Translations under genes and position numbers: made by a program
Part shown: one piece after another, positions 53,292 to 62,791 of the stretch
How the letters are laid out: every line of letters starts with the position of its first letter
Numbering within the stretch: the first letter of the stretch is position 1
Notes under the pieces: generated by a model
The model's input: only the letters and a program-made list of their open reading frames with translations
Databases searched by the model: none
Told to the model about the DNA's origin: nothing
Source of the DNA: Flavobacteriaceae bacterium R38
GTDB lineage: Bacteria > Bacteroidota > Bacteroidia > Flavobacteriales > Flavobacteriaceae
Length of the DNA stretch: 64,000 nucleotides
Reading direction: 5' to 3'
Assembly: GCA_009901575.1 (NCBI GenBank)
Contig: WXYP01000002.1
Span: forward strand, 310,001 to 374,000

Positions 53292-54185
53292 ATGAAATTT
53301 GGAAAAGTAGAGCAACCGGAACTGATAGATTTTTCATTTCCAAACGATCATCCGGATACCGAAGTATTATTAAAAAATACCAAAAATGATGAGGATTTTT
53401 CGGTATATGTGGGGTGTGCGAAGTGGAATAGACAGGATCTTAAAAACTTTTATCCCAGGGGAACTAAAGATGAGCTGGTTTATTATTCGAGTCAGTTTAA
53501 TTGTATTGAGTTGAACGCTACTTTTTACAGGATTTTCCCGGGCGAGCAATTTGCTAAATGGTATGATAAAACTCCGCCCGATTTTAAATTTTTCCCTAAA
53601 CTTTCACAAGATATCAGTCATTTAAGACGTCTTAATGAGAATGTTTATCCATTTGTAGATACTTATCTGGACGCAGTAAGTAATTTAAAAGAAAAACTGG
53701 GAACGATTTTTCTGCAAATGCACAATAATTTCAATCCGAAAAACTGGGATAGAGTTGTGAATTTCGTAGAAAGATGGCCTAAAGAGTTTAAACTCTCTAT
53801 TGAATTTAGACATACCGATTGGTTTAATGACGAAAAAGTAGCCCAGGAATTATTTCATCTTTTAGAAGAAAACAACATGTCAAATACAATTGTAGATACC
53901 GCAGGAAGAAGAGATATCATGCACATGAGATTAACTAATGATGAAGCTTTTATTCGATATGTAGGAGCCAATCATGAAACCGATTATAGTCGTCTTGACG
54001 ATTGGGTGAAACGTTTAGTGGAATGGAAAGAAAAAGGACTTAAAAACATTCACTTTTTTGTACATCAGAATTTAGAATTGGAATCTCCTTTATTATCGGC
54101 TTATGTGATAGAAAAAATGAATGCCAGTTTAGGAACCAGTATTAAAATACCGCAAACGTTGGTTCCGCCAAGGGGATTGTTTTGA
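53292..54185 (+). CDS. DUF72 family protein
   Basis: A 297-residue TIM-barrel-like protein of the DUF72 family. The motif VYVGCAKWNRQDLKNFYPRGTKDELVYYSSQFNCIELNATFYRI at residues about 38-80 is diagnostic, followed by FFPKLSQDISHLRRL, KLGTIFLQMHNNF and a final FFVHQN. Its enzymatic role is unknown, although metal-dependent phosphatase or nuclease folds have been suggested for the family. It is divergent from the 135-residue gene. Confidence 0.9.
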   Translation: MKFGKVEQPELIDFSFPNDHPDTEVLLKNTKNDEDFSVYVGCAKWNRQDLKNFYPRGTKDELVYYSSQFNCIELNATFYRIFPGEQFAKWYDKTPPDFKFFPKLSQDISHLRRLNENVYPFVDTYLDAVSNLKEKLGTIFLQMHNNFNPKNWDRVVNFVERWPKEFKLSIEFRHTDWFNDEKVAQELFHLLEENNMSNTIVDTAGRRDIMHMRLTNDEAFIRYVGANHETDYSRLDDWVKRLVEWKEKGLKNIHFFVHQNLELESPLLSAYVIEKMNASLGTSIKIPQTLVPPRGLF

Positions 54186-54217
54186 TATAAACACATGTAA
54201 CATTATTAACATTAATA

Positions 54218-54306
54218 TGTCATTCCTGTGAAAACAGGAATCTATTTTATAGTTTAAATGGATTCCGCATCCCCATCTGCTGGTCGGGCATGAAGTGCAG
54301 AATGAT
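54218..54306. repeat. Inverted-repeat element, degraded member
   Basis: The left end ATGTCATTCCTGTGAAAACAGGAATCTA fits the family; the right part GGATTCCGCATCC...GAAGTGCAGAATGAT is degraded and resembles the GTTCCGCATCAAGTGCGGAA repeat at 16302. It lies between two genes that end toward each other. Confidence 0.6.
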
Positions 54307-54342
54307 AGGTGTAAAATGTATTTTATACTGAAAATAATGCTT

Positions 54343-55197
54343 CTAATAACGAGTACCTACTTCTACAAAATGATTTTTAGAAGATAGCATAGGACTTACA
54401 GGCGAAGCCATACAACAAGTAGATCCAAGGTGAAATACTGCAATATCGTCCAATTTGTTTACTCTGGCAGATAACTTTGTTCTCTTATTCAATTGAATGG
54501 TGCCAACTGCAGGCCCGCCTACAATAGACAAATACCAGGTACGCCCTTCTGCGTCTGTAATATCAATATTGTAACGCTCGTTGCGAAAAGCCGGAAGTGA
54601 CGGATTTTGCTTGTAAATCCACGGACGCAGAATGACTAAATCTCCCGGAATATGCTGAATACGCGTAATTATACCATTTACAGGGGCATGGATGCGATGG
54701 TAATTTTTATTGTGCAAAAAGATATTGGAAAATGTATAATGATTTGGAACCTCATTTTGCTTAAGTCCGAAAATTGTATCGGGAGTTCTTCTGTCGTGTT
54801 TTACATTTGATACAGGAATTTCTCTGATTTTACCTAGATCACATAATAAACCTTCACAAGGCCAAACATATTCACTGTTACTCTCCGGTAGATTTTTAAA
54901 TTCTCGGGTAAAGAAATCCTGGAAATTTCTATATTCTTTTTTATCATCTGAAGGTTTAAATTTTTCCAGGTAATCAGGGTCTTTATAGTTTAGACGGACA
55001 TATATTTTAATGAGATGCCTGGAAATCGGGCTATTAAAAAAGCTACTGTATTTTTTTGATATTTTTCGTTGTAATGGCCCGGGAAGGTTTCCCCATAATT
55101 TCAATGATAAAAAAGTGTAGAAATAGGCTCTCCAATGCGGAACTTTAAAAACATAAAAGTGAGGATCTGAATAAAAATTTGAAACCGTATGCTCCAT
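54343..55197 (-). CDS. psd: Phosphatidylserine decarboxylase
   Basis: A 284-residue proenzyme making phosphatidylethanolamine. The autocleavage motif LGST is present in AVFHLGSTCC, so Ser259 would become the pyruvoyl group of the alpha chain, leaving a 26-residue tail. Family features include RNFQDFFTREFKNLP, NYHRIHAPVNGIITRIQHIPGDL (the His motif) and VGGPAVGTIQL. No strong membrane anchor is seen. It lies six bases after a small exported protein gene on the same strand. Confidence 0.93.
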   Translation of the reverse strand: MEHTVSNFYSDPHFYVFKVPHWRAYFYTFLSLKLWGNLPGPLQRKISKKYSSFFNSPISRHLIKIYVRLNYKDPDYLEKFKPSDDKKEYRNFQDFFTREFKNLPESNSEYVWPCEGLLCDLGKIREIPVSNVKHDRRTPDTIFGLKQNEVPNHYTFSNIFLHNKNYHRIHAPVNGIITRIQHIPGDLVILRPWIYKQNPSLPAFRNERYNIDITDAEGRTWYLSIVGGPAVGTIQLNKRTKLSARVNKLDDIAVFHLGSTCCMASPVSPMLSSKNHFVEVGTRY

Positions 55198-55202
55198 TGT
55201 TG

Positions 55203-55433
55203 TTATTCTTTGTGATTCATATCCTTTGAATAATACCTGTTTTCCAACGATTGTTGTTTGATAATGCCCTGAACCTTTTCCTTTTTTATTTGAAGTGTAT
55301 TGAGGGGATAATCGACTTTTTTATAATCGATTATGACTTGCTCTGATACTCTTTGATCACTTGCTTTTGCAGGTTTAATATTAATGAAAAGTGATAAGAG
55401 AAAGAGGATGAGTAGTCGGATAAGAGCATTCAT
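55203..55433 (-). CDS. Small exported protein
   Basis: A 76-residue protein with a signal peptide (MNALIRLLILFLLSLFINIKPAKA) and a short charged mature part (SDQRVSEQVIIDYKKVDYP...). The start and signal are convincing, but nothing else points to a role. It lies five bases before psd, so probably the same mRNA. Confidence 0.6.
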   Translation of the reverse strand: MNALIRLLILFLLSLFINIKPAKASDQRVSEQVIIDYKKVDYPLNTLQIKKEKVQGIIKQQSLENRYYSKDMNHKE

Positions 55434-55625
55434 ATTAGGATAGTATTAAGCTGTTTGTTACTTATAAAGTTATTTTAATAAATAGTTGGAAACATGTCAA
55501 TTAAGAAAAGATTAAAAAAGAATTAACAACTTTGTTAGAATAAATTAAATTTTATGTTAAATAACATTCAGTAGGACATTGCTATACTTTTATGATTAAA
55601 TTAGCAAACTATAAAACCTAAAATC

Positions 55626-56348
55626 ATGAAAAAATTACTTATTATCATATTGTTATTTTCTTACGCTTCTATGCATTCGCAGAAAACTGTGAACTATAAA
55701 TCTAAAGACGGATTGCAAATCACGGCAGATCTTTATGAGAAAAAAGGGGCAGATAAATTTATTGTTTTGTTTCATCAGGCCGGATGGAGCAGAGGAGAGT
55801 ATAAAGAAATTGCACCAAAGCTAAATGCAATGGGATATTCTTGCCTTGCAGTCGACTTAAGATCTGGAGGAAAAGTAAATAATGTAGTTAATAAAACAAA
55901 TAAAGCTGCAGAATCTGAAGGAAAACCAACTGGTTTTACAGATGCACTTCAAGATGTAGAAGCCTCAATCAATTATGTAAAGAATAGTTTCAAACCCGGA
56001 AAATTAATTATTTGGGGAAGCTCTTACTCGTCATCTTTAGTTTTAAAGTACGGAGGAGATCATCCAGATGCTGTAGATGCTATTTTATCTTTTTCACCTG
56101 GAGAATACTTTAATTCTAAAAATTATGTCTCTAAAAGCGCTAAAAACATCAAAAAACCTGTATTTATAACATCTGCTGCAAACGAACATTCAAGCTGGAA
56201 AGGTATTTATAGTGGAATTTCCGGAAATGTAAAAAAGAGTTATTTGCCAAAAACCAAAGGAAATCATGGTTCAAGAGCACTTTGGAAGCAGTTTGATGAT
56301 AGTGATGGGTATTGGAAAGCGGTTACCGGTTTCTTAAGTACGATTTAG
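55626..56348 (+). CDS. Exported alpha/beta hydrolase (dienelactone hydrolase-like)
   Basis: A 240-residue protein with signal peptide (MKKLLIIILLFSYASMHSQ, cleaved near HSQ) and an alpha/beta hydrolase fold: VLFHQAGWSRGEYKEIAPKLN, then VDLRSGGK, nucleophile elbow WGSSYSSSLV with Ser at the centre, and a C-terminal KGNHGSRALW with the His. The class resembles dienelactone hydrolases. It is followed after eight bases by a membrane protein gene. Confidence 0.83.
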   Translation: MKKLLIIILLFSYASMHSQKTVNYKSKDGLQITADLYEKKGADKFIVLFHQAGWSRGEYKEIAPKLNAMGYSCLAVDLRSGGKVNNVVNKTNKAAESEGKPTGFTDALQDVEASINYVKNSFKPGKLIIWGSSYSSSLVLKYGGDHPDAVDAILSFSPGEYFNSKNYVSKSAKNIKKPVFITSAANEHSSWKGIYSGISGNVKKSYLPKTKGNHGSRALWKQFDDSDGYWKAVTGFLSTI

Positions 56349-56355
56349 TTAAAAT

Positions 56356-56808
56356 ATGAAAATAGAAGAACTTAAGGCGATACAAGATATTGAGGCGAAT
56401 CAAAGAACAGTTGATAAATACAACAGCTTTTCTAAATTGCTTGATGAGTTAAGAGCACGAGAGATCCCTGGTACTGTTATTGAAATTATCAATAAAGAAA
56501 TATCATTAGTCAATGCAGCGTCGCATTCTGATAAAAGTCTATCCAGGCGTTTGACCCTCAGTCAAAGTAAAGTATTAAGTGTACTAGCAAGTAAATTGAA
56601 GATCGTTCGTAAAGGGTATTATCGTAACCTATGGATGGTCCTGGGAATGTCTTCTTTTGGACTGCCTATAGGTTTATCTTTTGGGTTAGCTTTAGACAAT
56701 ATTGGTTTATTAGGTGTAGGATTACCCATAGGGATGGCTGTTGGACTTGCAATGGGAAGTGCAATGGATAAAAAAGCAGCAGAGAAAGGGAATCAGCTTA
56801 GTTTTTAA
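56356..56808 (+). CDS. Small protein with C-terminal glycine-rich membrane hairpin
   Basis: A 150-residue protein: a soluble helical N-terminal part (residues 1-95, with RRLTLSQSKVLSVLASKLKIV) and a C-terminal hydrophobic region with glycine repeats (GLPIGLSFGLALDNIGLLGVGLPIGMAVGLAMGSAM), a pattern like double-glycine membrane hairpins. No family recognised. Directly after the hydrolase, likely the same operon. Confidence 0.65.
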   Translation: MKIEELKAIQDIEANQRTVDKYNSFSKLLDELRAREIPGTVIEIINKEISLVNAASHSDKSLSRRLTLSQSKVLSVLASKLKIVRKGYYRNLWMVLGMSSFGLPIGLSFGLALDNIGLLGVGLPIGMAVGLAMGSAMDKKAAEKGNQLSF

Positions 56809-57397
56809 TCAAAATTGTCATTGACTCCGTCGAATCTTCGATTTCCTGCGAAAGCAGGAATCTAAAAACTTACTGAGTTTGAATTCATATTTTAACATGA
56901 GTTCGATATATCTGCAATATTTAGAATATTAGCAATTGACTGACTTTTATTAATTTGTATTAGAATTGCTAATACTGTTCATTTCTTTTATTTATATATT
57001 AATTATTGTTTTTCGTATTCATGAAATGAAAAATTTGCTTGCCAAATTTAAATTCGGCGAAGCCAATGCTTCGCATTTGTCTTGTCCAAAAGAAATCGAA
57101 GATTCATGGACTCTTATTTATAAAGATAATATATATGTGAACTAAACGAATTAAAGAAAAGGACACTTTTTCGAAGGAATTTTTCAGTTAGCACTGAAAA
57201 ACATTTGGTAAGCTCTGCGTCGTATGTATTCCTGAATCTCAGAGCTTTCCCTGCATTATTCTGTCTAAAAAGATTTTCAAAGCTTTGCTTTGACTAATAC
57301 TTTATATAGAACTGACGTTACTTTATTCATCAATTCATAACATTATATCCGTGAATCTACGATTTCTCAAGAATGAGACATTAAGGTTGTTAGTTGT
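56809..57397. other. Cryptic intergenic region with partial repeat and short open frames
   Basis: About 590 bases without a convincing gene. A partial repeat with CGAATCTTCGATTTCCTGCGAAAGCAGGAATC lies at 56830-56861. At 57026-57145 a 39-codon frame starts MKNLLAKFKFGEANASHLSC, and a further frame ending at 57297 reads RRNFSVSTEKHLVSSASYVF. Neither has a signal, known motif or neighbour. They could be remnants of an element, since the GC content of this part is higher than its surroundings. Confidence 0.4.
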
Positions 57398-58651
57398 TTA
57401 GGGGTTAAGAGAAATCAGATCTTTCCCTTTTGGATATTCGAATAACTCCAATTCAAAATAAGAGATTGCTGCTAAAAGATGGTCAAATATATCGGCCATG
57501 ATGTATTCGTAATTCTCCCAGCGTTTATCACTGCTAAAAGCATAAATTTCCAGAGGGACTCCATGAGGGGTTGGGGCTAATTGCCGTACCATAACCATCA
57601 TTTCTTTATTGATTGCAGGATGATCGCTTAAGTAAGAATGGATATATTTTCTGAACAACCCCATATTGGTCTGATTACGACCATTTATCAAGGTAGTTTT
57701 ATCAATATTTTGTTCTTTATTATGATTGTCTATATCTTTTTGACGATGTGTTATATAAGATTCGATGACGTTAATCGAACTCAGTTTTCTAAGGTCTTCT
57801 TCGGTTAAGAACCGAATACTATTTGCAGCAATAAGGATAGAACGTTTAATTCTACGACCATTGCTTTCCTGCATTCCTCTCCAGTTCTTAAAAGAATCAG
57901 ATATCAGGCTGTAAGTTGGAATGGTAGTAATAGTGTTGTCAAAATTTTGAACTTTAACTGTAGTTAAATTGATTTCGATGACATCACCATCTGCTCCAAA
58001 CTTCTCCAGGGTAATCCAATCACCTATGCGTACCATATCATTTACAGAAACCTGGATACTGGCTACAAACCCCAGGATAGTATCTCTGAAAACTAAAAGT
58101 AAAATAGCCGAAGCTGCTCCTAAAGTTGCCAGAAAACTCCAAATACTCTGACCTGTTATTTCGGAAAACACTGCCAGGAACCCAAAAAACCAGGCAACCA
58201 TGATAATCACCTGCGCATAACTGTCGATAGGCTTGTCTTTAAATGATTCTTTACTTTTCAAGAAATCGCGAATCGATTTTATAATACTTCTAAAAAGCCA
58301 AACAATTAAGATAATTAAATAAATATCTGTTATTTTTAATAAGAAGGATTCGGTATCAGGATAATCCAGAAAAATAGTTGGAATTAATGCTTCTAACAGT
58401 ACAAAAGGGATGACATGCGCTATATATTTAGGGAAATTACTTTTTACCAGGAAGTCATCGAAGGTAGACTTGGTTTTATTGGAAAACGTACTAAATGTTT
58501 TAACTACTGTAAATCTTAAAAACCGATCTAAAAGAAATAAAGCAATAAGAAGTATTACAATATTAATAATAACGTTAAGTAGCGTAGCAGTACTTTGTTC
58601 TAATCCCTGATCAATAAAGAAATTGTATGCTAATCGACTAAGCTTTTGCAT
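57398..58651 (-). CDS. MscS family mechanosensitive channel
   Basis: A 417-residue channel protein with about five N-terminal transmembrane segments and the MscS pore and beta-domain: LATLGAASAILLLVFRDTILGFVASIQVSVNDMVRIGDWITLEKFGADGDVIEINLTTVKVQNFDNTITTIPTYSLISDSFKNW. This arrangement is that of the YbdG-type subgroup, which gates under hypo-osmotic shock. The C-terminal domain (about 300-417) extends beyond the core. Full length. Confidence 0.92.
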   Translation of the reverse strand: MQKLSRLAYNFFIDQGLEQSTATLLNVIINIVILLIALFLLDRFLRFTVVKTFSTFSNKTKSTFDDFLVKSNFPKYIAHVIPFVLLEALIPTIFLDYPDTESFLLKITDIYLIILIVWLFRSIIKSIRDFLKSKESFKDKPIDSYAQVIIMVAWFFGFLAVFSEITGQSIWSFLATLGAASAILLLVFRDTILGFVASIQVSVNDMVRIGDWITLEKFGADGDVIEINLTTVKVQNFDNTITTIPTYSLISDSFKNWRGMQESNGRRIKRSILIAANSIRFLTEEDLRKLSSINVIESYITHRQKDIDNHNKEQNIDKTTLINGRNQTNMGLFRKYIHSYLSDHPAINKEMMVMVRQLAPTPHGVPLEIYAFSSDKRWENYEYIMADIFDHLLAAISYFELELFEYPKGKDLISLNP

Positions 58652-58748
58652 GCTTTTATTTGTTTAAAATATTAAAGTCCAATTGCAAAAATACAATTGG
58701 ACTTTAATAAATAGCTATTTTAATAAGATATTTTAAAAATATGATGTG

Positions 58749-60065
58749 TTAGCTTGCTTTTTGCAGCTCTGAAGCTATACGCTGTACATCGTCTAAAACT
58801 CTCAATAGATTACCACTCCAGAGCTTTTCTATTTCTTCTTCAGTATAACCGCGTTTAACTAACTCAAGAGTCACATTAAAAGTCTCAGCTGCATTATCCC
58901 AACCTTCAATACCACCACCACCATCAAAATCAGAGCTAATTCCTACATGGTCAATTCCGATAAGATCGACCATATAATCAATGTGATTTACAAAATCTTC
59001 AACGTTGACATCTGGTGGAACATTATCCATTTTACTGGCCAGATCGTTACTGATATTGGTGATTTTTAGCCTGTTTGCCCTAAATTCTTTTAAGGTTTCT
59101 TCATCAAGGGAAGCAAATTCAGATCGATCATACCATGTTAATCCGAGAGAGTCAGCTACTTTTTTGTAAACACTAGTCATAAACTCATTTCTGGCATTGT
59201 ATTTTTCAGTATTTAGGTAAGATCTGAAAGCTACAGTTTGAACAACTCCACCATTTTCTTTCATCAATAATAACTGTTCGTCATCAAGATTTCTGCTGTG
59301 TCCGCATAATGCTCTTGCAGAAGAATGTGATGCTATGATAGGAGCTTTAGAAAGCTCAATCATTTGCTTCATAGATTCTTTAGATGGGTGAGAAACGTCA
59401 ATCATCATTCCCCATTTATTCATTTCTGCTACAGCTTCTTTTCCAAGATCACTTAAACCGTTGTATAACCATACACCGTCACTCTCTCCGGTATTGGAAT
59501 CACAAAACTGGCTATGTCCATTATGAGATAAAGACATATATAATGCACCTAACTCCTGAAATTTTTGAATATTAGAAAGATCCAATCCAATAGGATATGC
59601 ATTTTCTACACCAATCATAGCTACTTTTTTTCCACTGGTATGAATTCTTCGAACATCATCAGAACTTAAAGCGAGTTCTATTTGATTTGGAGCAAATTCC
59701 TCGGTTAATCTATAAATGGCATCAAACTTAGAGATAGCGTTATCATATGCTTTTTTGTAGCCTTCGACATTTAAAGAATCTTGCCCGGTATATACAATCA
59801 ACCAGGATACATCAAGTCCGCCCTCTTCCATTTTTGGTAAGTTTATCTGAGTATCCAGATCTTGAGTGTAATTGATATCTTCTGTGAAGTTATTGATATT
59901 GATATCGTTATGGGTGTCAAGCGTAATTACTTTTTCATGTATAGCTTTAGCTTTTTCCATAAGTGCAGTCTCATCCAGTACTGTGTCTTTTGTTTGCGAT
60001 TTATTTTCTTGCTTACAAGAGTTCATTAAGATGAGAGATAAAAAGAAGTAAATGTATTTTTTCAT
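58749..60065 (-). CDS. M19 family membrane dipeptidase, lipoprotein
   Basis: A 438-residue dipeptidase of family M19 (renal dipeptidase type) with a lipoprotein signal (LSLILMNSC, Cys17). The zinc ligands are visible as TLDTHNDI (His52 and Asp54), GVENAYPIG with the bridging Glu, SHNGHSQFC, ASHSSARALCGHSRN and GISSDFDGGG. It probably cleaves dipeptides, including D-amino-acid ones, in the periplasm or at the outer membrane. It stands alone. Confidence 0.93.
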   Translation of the reverse strand: MKKYIYFFLSLILMNSCKQENKSQTKDTVLDETALMEKAKAIHEKVITLDTHNDININNFTEDINYTQDLDTQINLPKMEEGGLDVSWLIVYTGQDSLNVEGYKKAYDNAISKFDAIYRLTEEFAPNQIELALSSDDVRRIHTSGKKVAMIGVENAYPIGLDLSNIQKFQELGALYMSLSHNGHSQFCDSNTGESDGVWLYNGLSDLGKEAVAEMNKWGMMIDVSHPSKESMKQMIELSKAPIIASHSSARALCGHSRNLDDEQLLLMKENGGVVQTVAFRSYLNTEKYNARNEFMTSVYKKVADSLGLTWYDRSEFASLDEETLKEFRANRLKITNISNDLASKMDNVPPDVNVEDFVNHIDYMVDLIGIDHVGISSDFDGGGGIEGWDNAAETFNVTLELVKRGYTEEEIEKLWSGNLLRVLDDVQRIASELQKAS

Positions 60066-60478
60066 TTCGATGGTATTTTTATTTGAAAGCAGAAAGGTAC
60101 AAAACGGAAATGAATCCCGGAATAAAGTAGAACTATTTAAGAAATGTGATTCAATTTTATATCATTTCGAGCATAATCGTGAAATATTTCTTTTGGTTGT
60201 AACGCTATTGTCATTCAGAACGAATAAAATGAAGCGAAGAACCTAACTGTATTACGGAGATTCATCAATCATTGCGCTCTTTCTGAATGACACTGTCATT
60301 TAAGAATACTAAGTGTCTCCATAAACGATTCATTGTTTCATTTCCCTAAGTAAATATTGATAAATGCTTCTACCCGGATAAATCACAAACTATTAAAATT
60401 AAGTTAATTAGTGGAAGTGAAATTTTAAAGTGGTTAAAAGTTCCTTAATTTTAGAGGAAAATTAAACACTATATCAAA
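60066..60478. repeat. Intergenic region with repeat of GTCATTCAGAA type
   Basis: GTCATTCAGAA (60210-60220) and TTCTGAATGAC (60281-60291) form an 11-bp perfect inverted repeat around ACGAATAAAATGAAGCGAAGAACC..., a pattern like the widespread GTCATTCTGAACGAAGTGAAGAATC repeats. No gene is seen in the 413 bases and no clear promoter box precedes the gene at 60479. Confidence 0.6.
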
Positions 60479-61591
60479 ATGAAAAAATTATATGTACTAC
60501 CGGTAATAGCTGTTTTGGCACTTATTGTAATTTCGGCTGCTACTAAGAAAACGTCCTTAACTAGTGATTTCACTGTGGGAGATCCACAAGTACAATCGAT
60601 TAATGCGTTAACTTTCGGGCCGGAAGGAATCTTATTTATAGGAGATTCGAAAAGTGCAGCAGTATTTGCTGTAGATACTAAAGATACTCAGAAACCAGCT
60701 TCTGTTTCCCCACTTAGAATGAGAAGTTTTGATAAAAAGATTGCTGAAAAGCTAGGTACGGAAACATCTAATATCAGAATCACTGATATGGCTGTAAATC
60801 CTATTTCAAAAAATGTTTATTTCTCAGTTCATAATTCAGATGGAACGCCATTACTTTTTAAATTAAAAGGAGAAGAAATCACACCGGTTTCTCTTAAAAG
60901 TGTTAGTTATTCTAAAGCTGCGGTTCAAAATGCTGTAGATGCTGATAAAAAGGACAGAAGAGGACGTTCGCAACGTGTTTGGGCTATTGCAGATATGGGA
61001 TTCTACAATGGAAAACTAATGGTAAGCGGACTTTCAAATAAAGAGTTTAGCTCTACTTTTAGAAGTATTTCTTTCCCATTTAATGATAAGCAAGACCATG
61101 CATCTTTAGAAATTTATCATGCGGCTCATGCTCAATTTGAAACTTTTGCACCAATTAAAACGTTTACTGTCGCTAATATTAAAGGTAAAGATCAATTAGT
61201 TGCAAGTTATACCTGTACTCCATTAGTTTTATTTCCAATGGATGACCTTAAAAACGGAAAGCACGTAAAAGGAAGAACAATTGCTGAGTTAGGAGCAGGT
61301 AATTCTCCTTTAGATATTATCACTATGGAAAAAGATGGTAAATCTTTCTTTATAATGTCTAATTCTAACAGAGCTGTAATGAAAGTTAAATATACAGATG
61401 TGGAAAACTTTCAAGGTAAACTTACAGAGCCTGTTTTAGAACCAGGAAAAACAGAAGGAGTGAATTATATCTCTCTCCCTATGGTTAATGTATTACAATT
61501 GGATAAATTAGATGATACTCAGTTTGTTTATTTACAAAGAACAGCTAACGGAGAAATGATCTTGAATACAGCTAATAATAGATGGCTATAA
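60479..61591 (+). CDS. Exported beta-propeller-like protein
   Basis: A 370-residue protein with a signal peptide (MKKLYVLPVIAVLALIVISAA). The mature part has repeated strand-turn segments (INALTFGPEGILFIGDSKSAAVFAVD; RITDMAVNPISKNVYFSV; LLFKLKGEEITPV) that resemble a beta-propeller of the YncE/NHL sort. No catalytic residues are recognised. It overlaps the next gene by 10 bases, so translation is coupled. Confidence 0.65.
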   Translation: MKKLYVLPVIAVLALIVISAATKKTSLTSDFTVGDPQVQSINALTFGPEGILFIGDSKSAAVFAVDTKDTQKPASVSPLRMRSFDKKIAEKLGTETSNIRITDMAVNPISKNVYFSVHNSDGTPLLFKLKGEEITPVSLKSVSYSKAAVQNAVDADKKDRRGRSQRVWAIADMGFYNGKLMVSGLSNKEFSSTFRSISFPFNDKQDHASLEIYHAAHAQFETFAPIKTFTVANIKGKDQLVASYTCTPLVLFPMDDLKNGKHVKGRTIAELGAGNSPLDIITMEKDGKSFFIMSNSNRAVMKVKYTDVENFQGKLTEPVLEPGKTEGVNYISLPMVNVLQLDKLDDTQFVYLQRTANGEMILNTANNRWL

Positions 61592-62691
61592 AAAAAATTA
61601 AAACAGAAGCCAGGTCGTTTTTTCAAACAGGCCTGGCTTTTTTATTGCTCTTTTGTTTCATATCCTGTTCTCAAAAAAAGGTAACTGCAAAAGAAACTAC
61701 TGTAGTTTGGGAAAATAAGCAGGCAGTTGCACTTCAATTATCATCTTTAAAAATTGAGACTTCAGCAATTGATCAATTAAAAATAAACCTACATTCTTCT
61801 GCTGCAGGAACAGCAATCCTTGGGGATTATAAGGTTGATGGAGCTAATGTTACTTTCCAGCCATTAATTCCGTTAACTCCAAACCTTAAATATGATATCT
61901 ATCAAGGAGAAACTTTGATAGAAACTATTGAAATTCCGTTGCCTCCTGGCTCTGAAACTCCAATAGTTACTTCTATTTTTCCATCAAAAGATTCTGTCCC
62001 GGAAAACCTGCTTAAAATGTATTTTAAATTTTCAAAACCAATGCAGGAAGTCAGATCTTTAGATTTCATCAAAGTGTATGACCTTCAAAATGATAGTTTG
62101 GTAGATGTATTTTTAGATTTACAACCAGAACTGTGGGATAAAGAACGTACACGATTAACACTGTGGTTAGACCCGGGAAGAATTAAAACTGATTTAATTC
62201 CGAATCTGGAAAAAGGAATTCCCATCGTACAAAATCGCGAATATAAAGTTGTGATTTCACCTGAATGGAAAGATTATAGCGGAGTACCTTTAGGTAAAGA
62301 GTACCATAAAACTTTAAAAGTAGGAAAACGAGATAGTAATAGCCCGGTAATAACAAACTGGAATATTAAAATCCCTCAAGCGACTACAAAAGAACCCATG
62401 GTTATCCGATTTAATGAAGCAATGGATGCTATTTTGGCTACTGAGGTTATTACAGTGTATACTGAAGACGAAGCTATTGTAAATGGTACTTTTTCAATAG
62501 AAAATGATGAAAAGACTTTACTGTTCACTCCAGATACAGCCTGGAAAAAAGGGAGTTACTATTTTGTAGTTGATGCAAAATTTGAAGATTTAGCCGGGAA
62601 TAATTTAAATCGACTTTTTGATACCGATTTACACGCAAAAGTAACTCTGAATCAAGAACCTTTTCAAAAAAGAGCGTTTACTGTTAATTAG
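61582..62691 (+). CDS. Lipoprotein with SbsA-like Ig domains
   Basis: A 369-residue lipoprotein (signal ends LFCFISC, Cys29). The mature part contains Ig-like domains of SbsA type, with repeats such as PIVTSIFPSKDSVPENLLKMYFKFSKPM and PMVIRFNEAMDAILATEVITVYTEDEAIVNGTF. These are surface or periplasmic adhesion-type modules. It is coupled to the propeller-like gene by a 10-base overlap, so the two products may act together at the envelope. Confidence 0.8.
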   Translation: MAIKKIKTEARSFFQTGLAFLLLFCFISCSQKKVTAKETTVVWENKQAVALQLSSLKIETSAIDQLKINLHSSAAGTAILGDYKVDGANVTFQPLIPLTPNLKYDIYQGETLIETIEIPLPPGSETPIVTSIFPSKDSVPENLLKMYFKFSKPMQEVRSLDFIKVYDLQNDSLVDVFLDLQPELWDKERTRLTLWLDPGRIKTDLIPNLEKGIPIVQNREYKVVISPEWKDYSGVPLGKEYHKTLKVGKRDSNSPVITNWNIKIPQATTKEPMVIRFNEAMDAILATEVITVYTEDEAIVNGTFSIENDEKTLLFTPDTAWKKGSYYFVVDAKFEDLAGNNLNRLFDTDLHAKVTLNQEPFQKRAFTVN

Positions 62692-62708
62692 ATCAAATGA
62701 GATTTAAT

Positions 62709-62778
62709 CTGTCATTCCTGCGAAGGCAGGATCCATAGATTCTTAATTTTTAGATTCCTGCCTTCGCAGGAATGACAG
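62709..62778. repeat. Inverted-repeat element (GTCATTCCTGCGAAGGCAGG type)
   Basis: The right arm is CTGCCTTCGCAGGAATGACAG at its end and the left arm starts CTGTCATTCCTGCGAAGGCAGG; one base is missing in the left arm near GGATC. It lies between convergent genes. Confidence 0.85.
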
Positions 62779-62791
62779 AATATAGGGTTTC

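Noticed and set aside
54343-55433. Mobile element or toxin-antitoxin pair next to psd
   Set aside because: The 76-residue frame has a signal peptide and no toxin or antitoxin motif; psd is a normal housekeeping gene.
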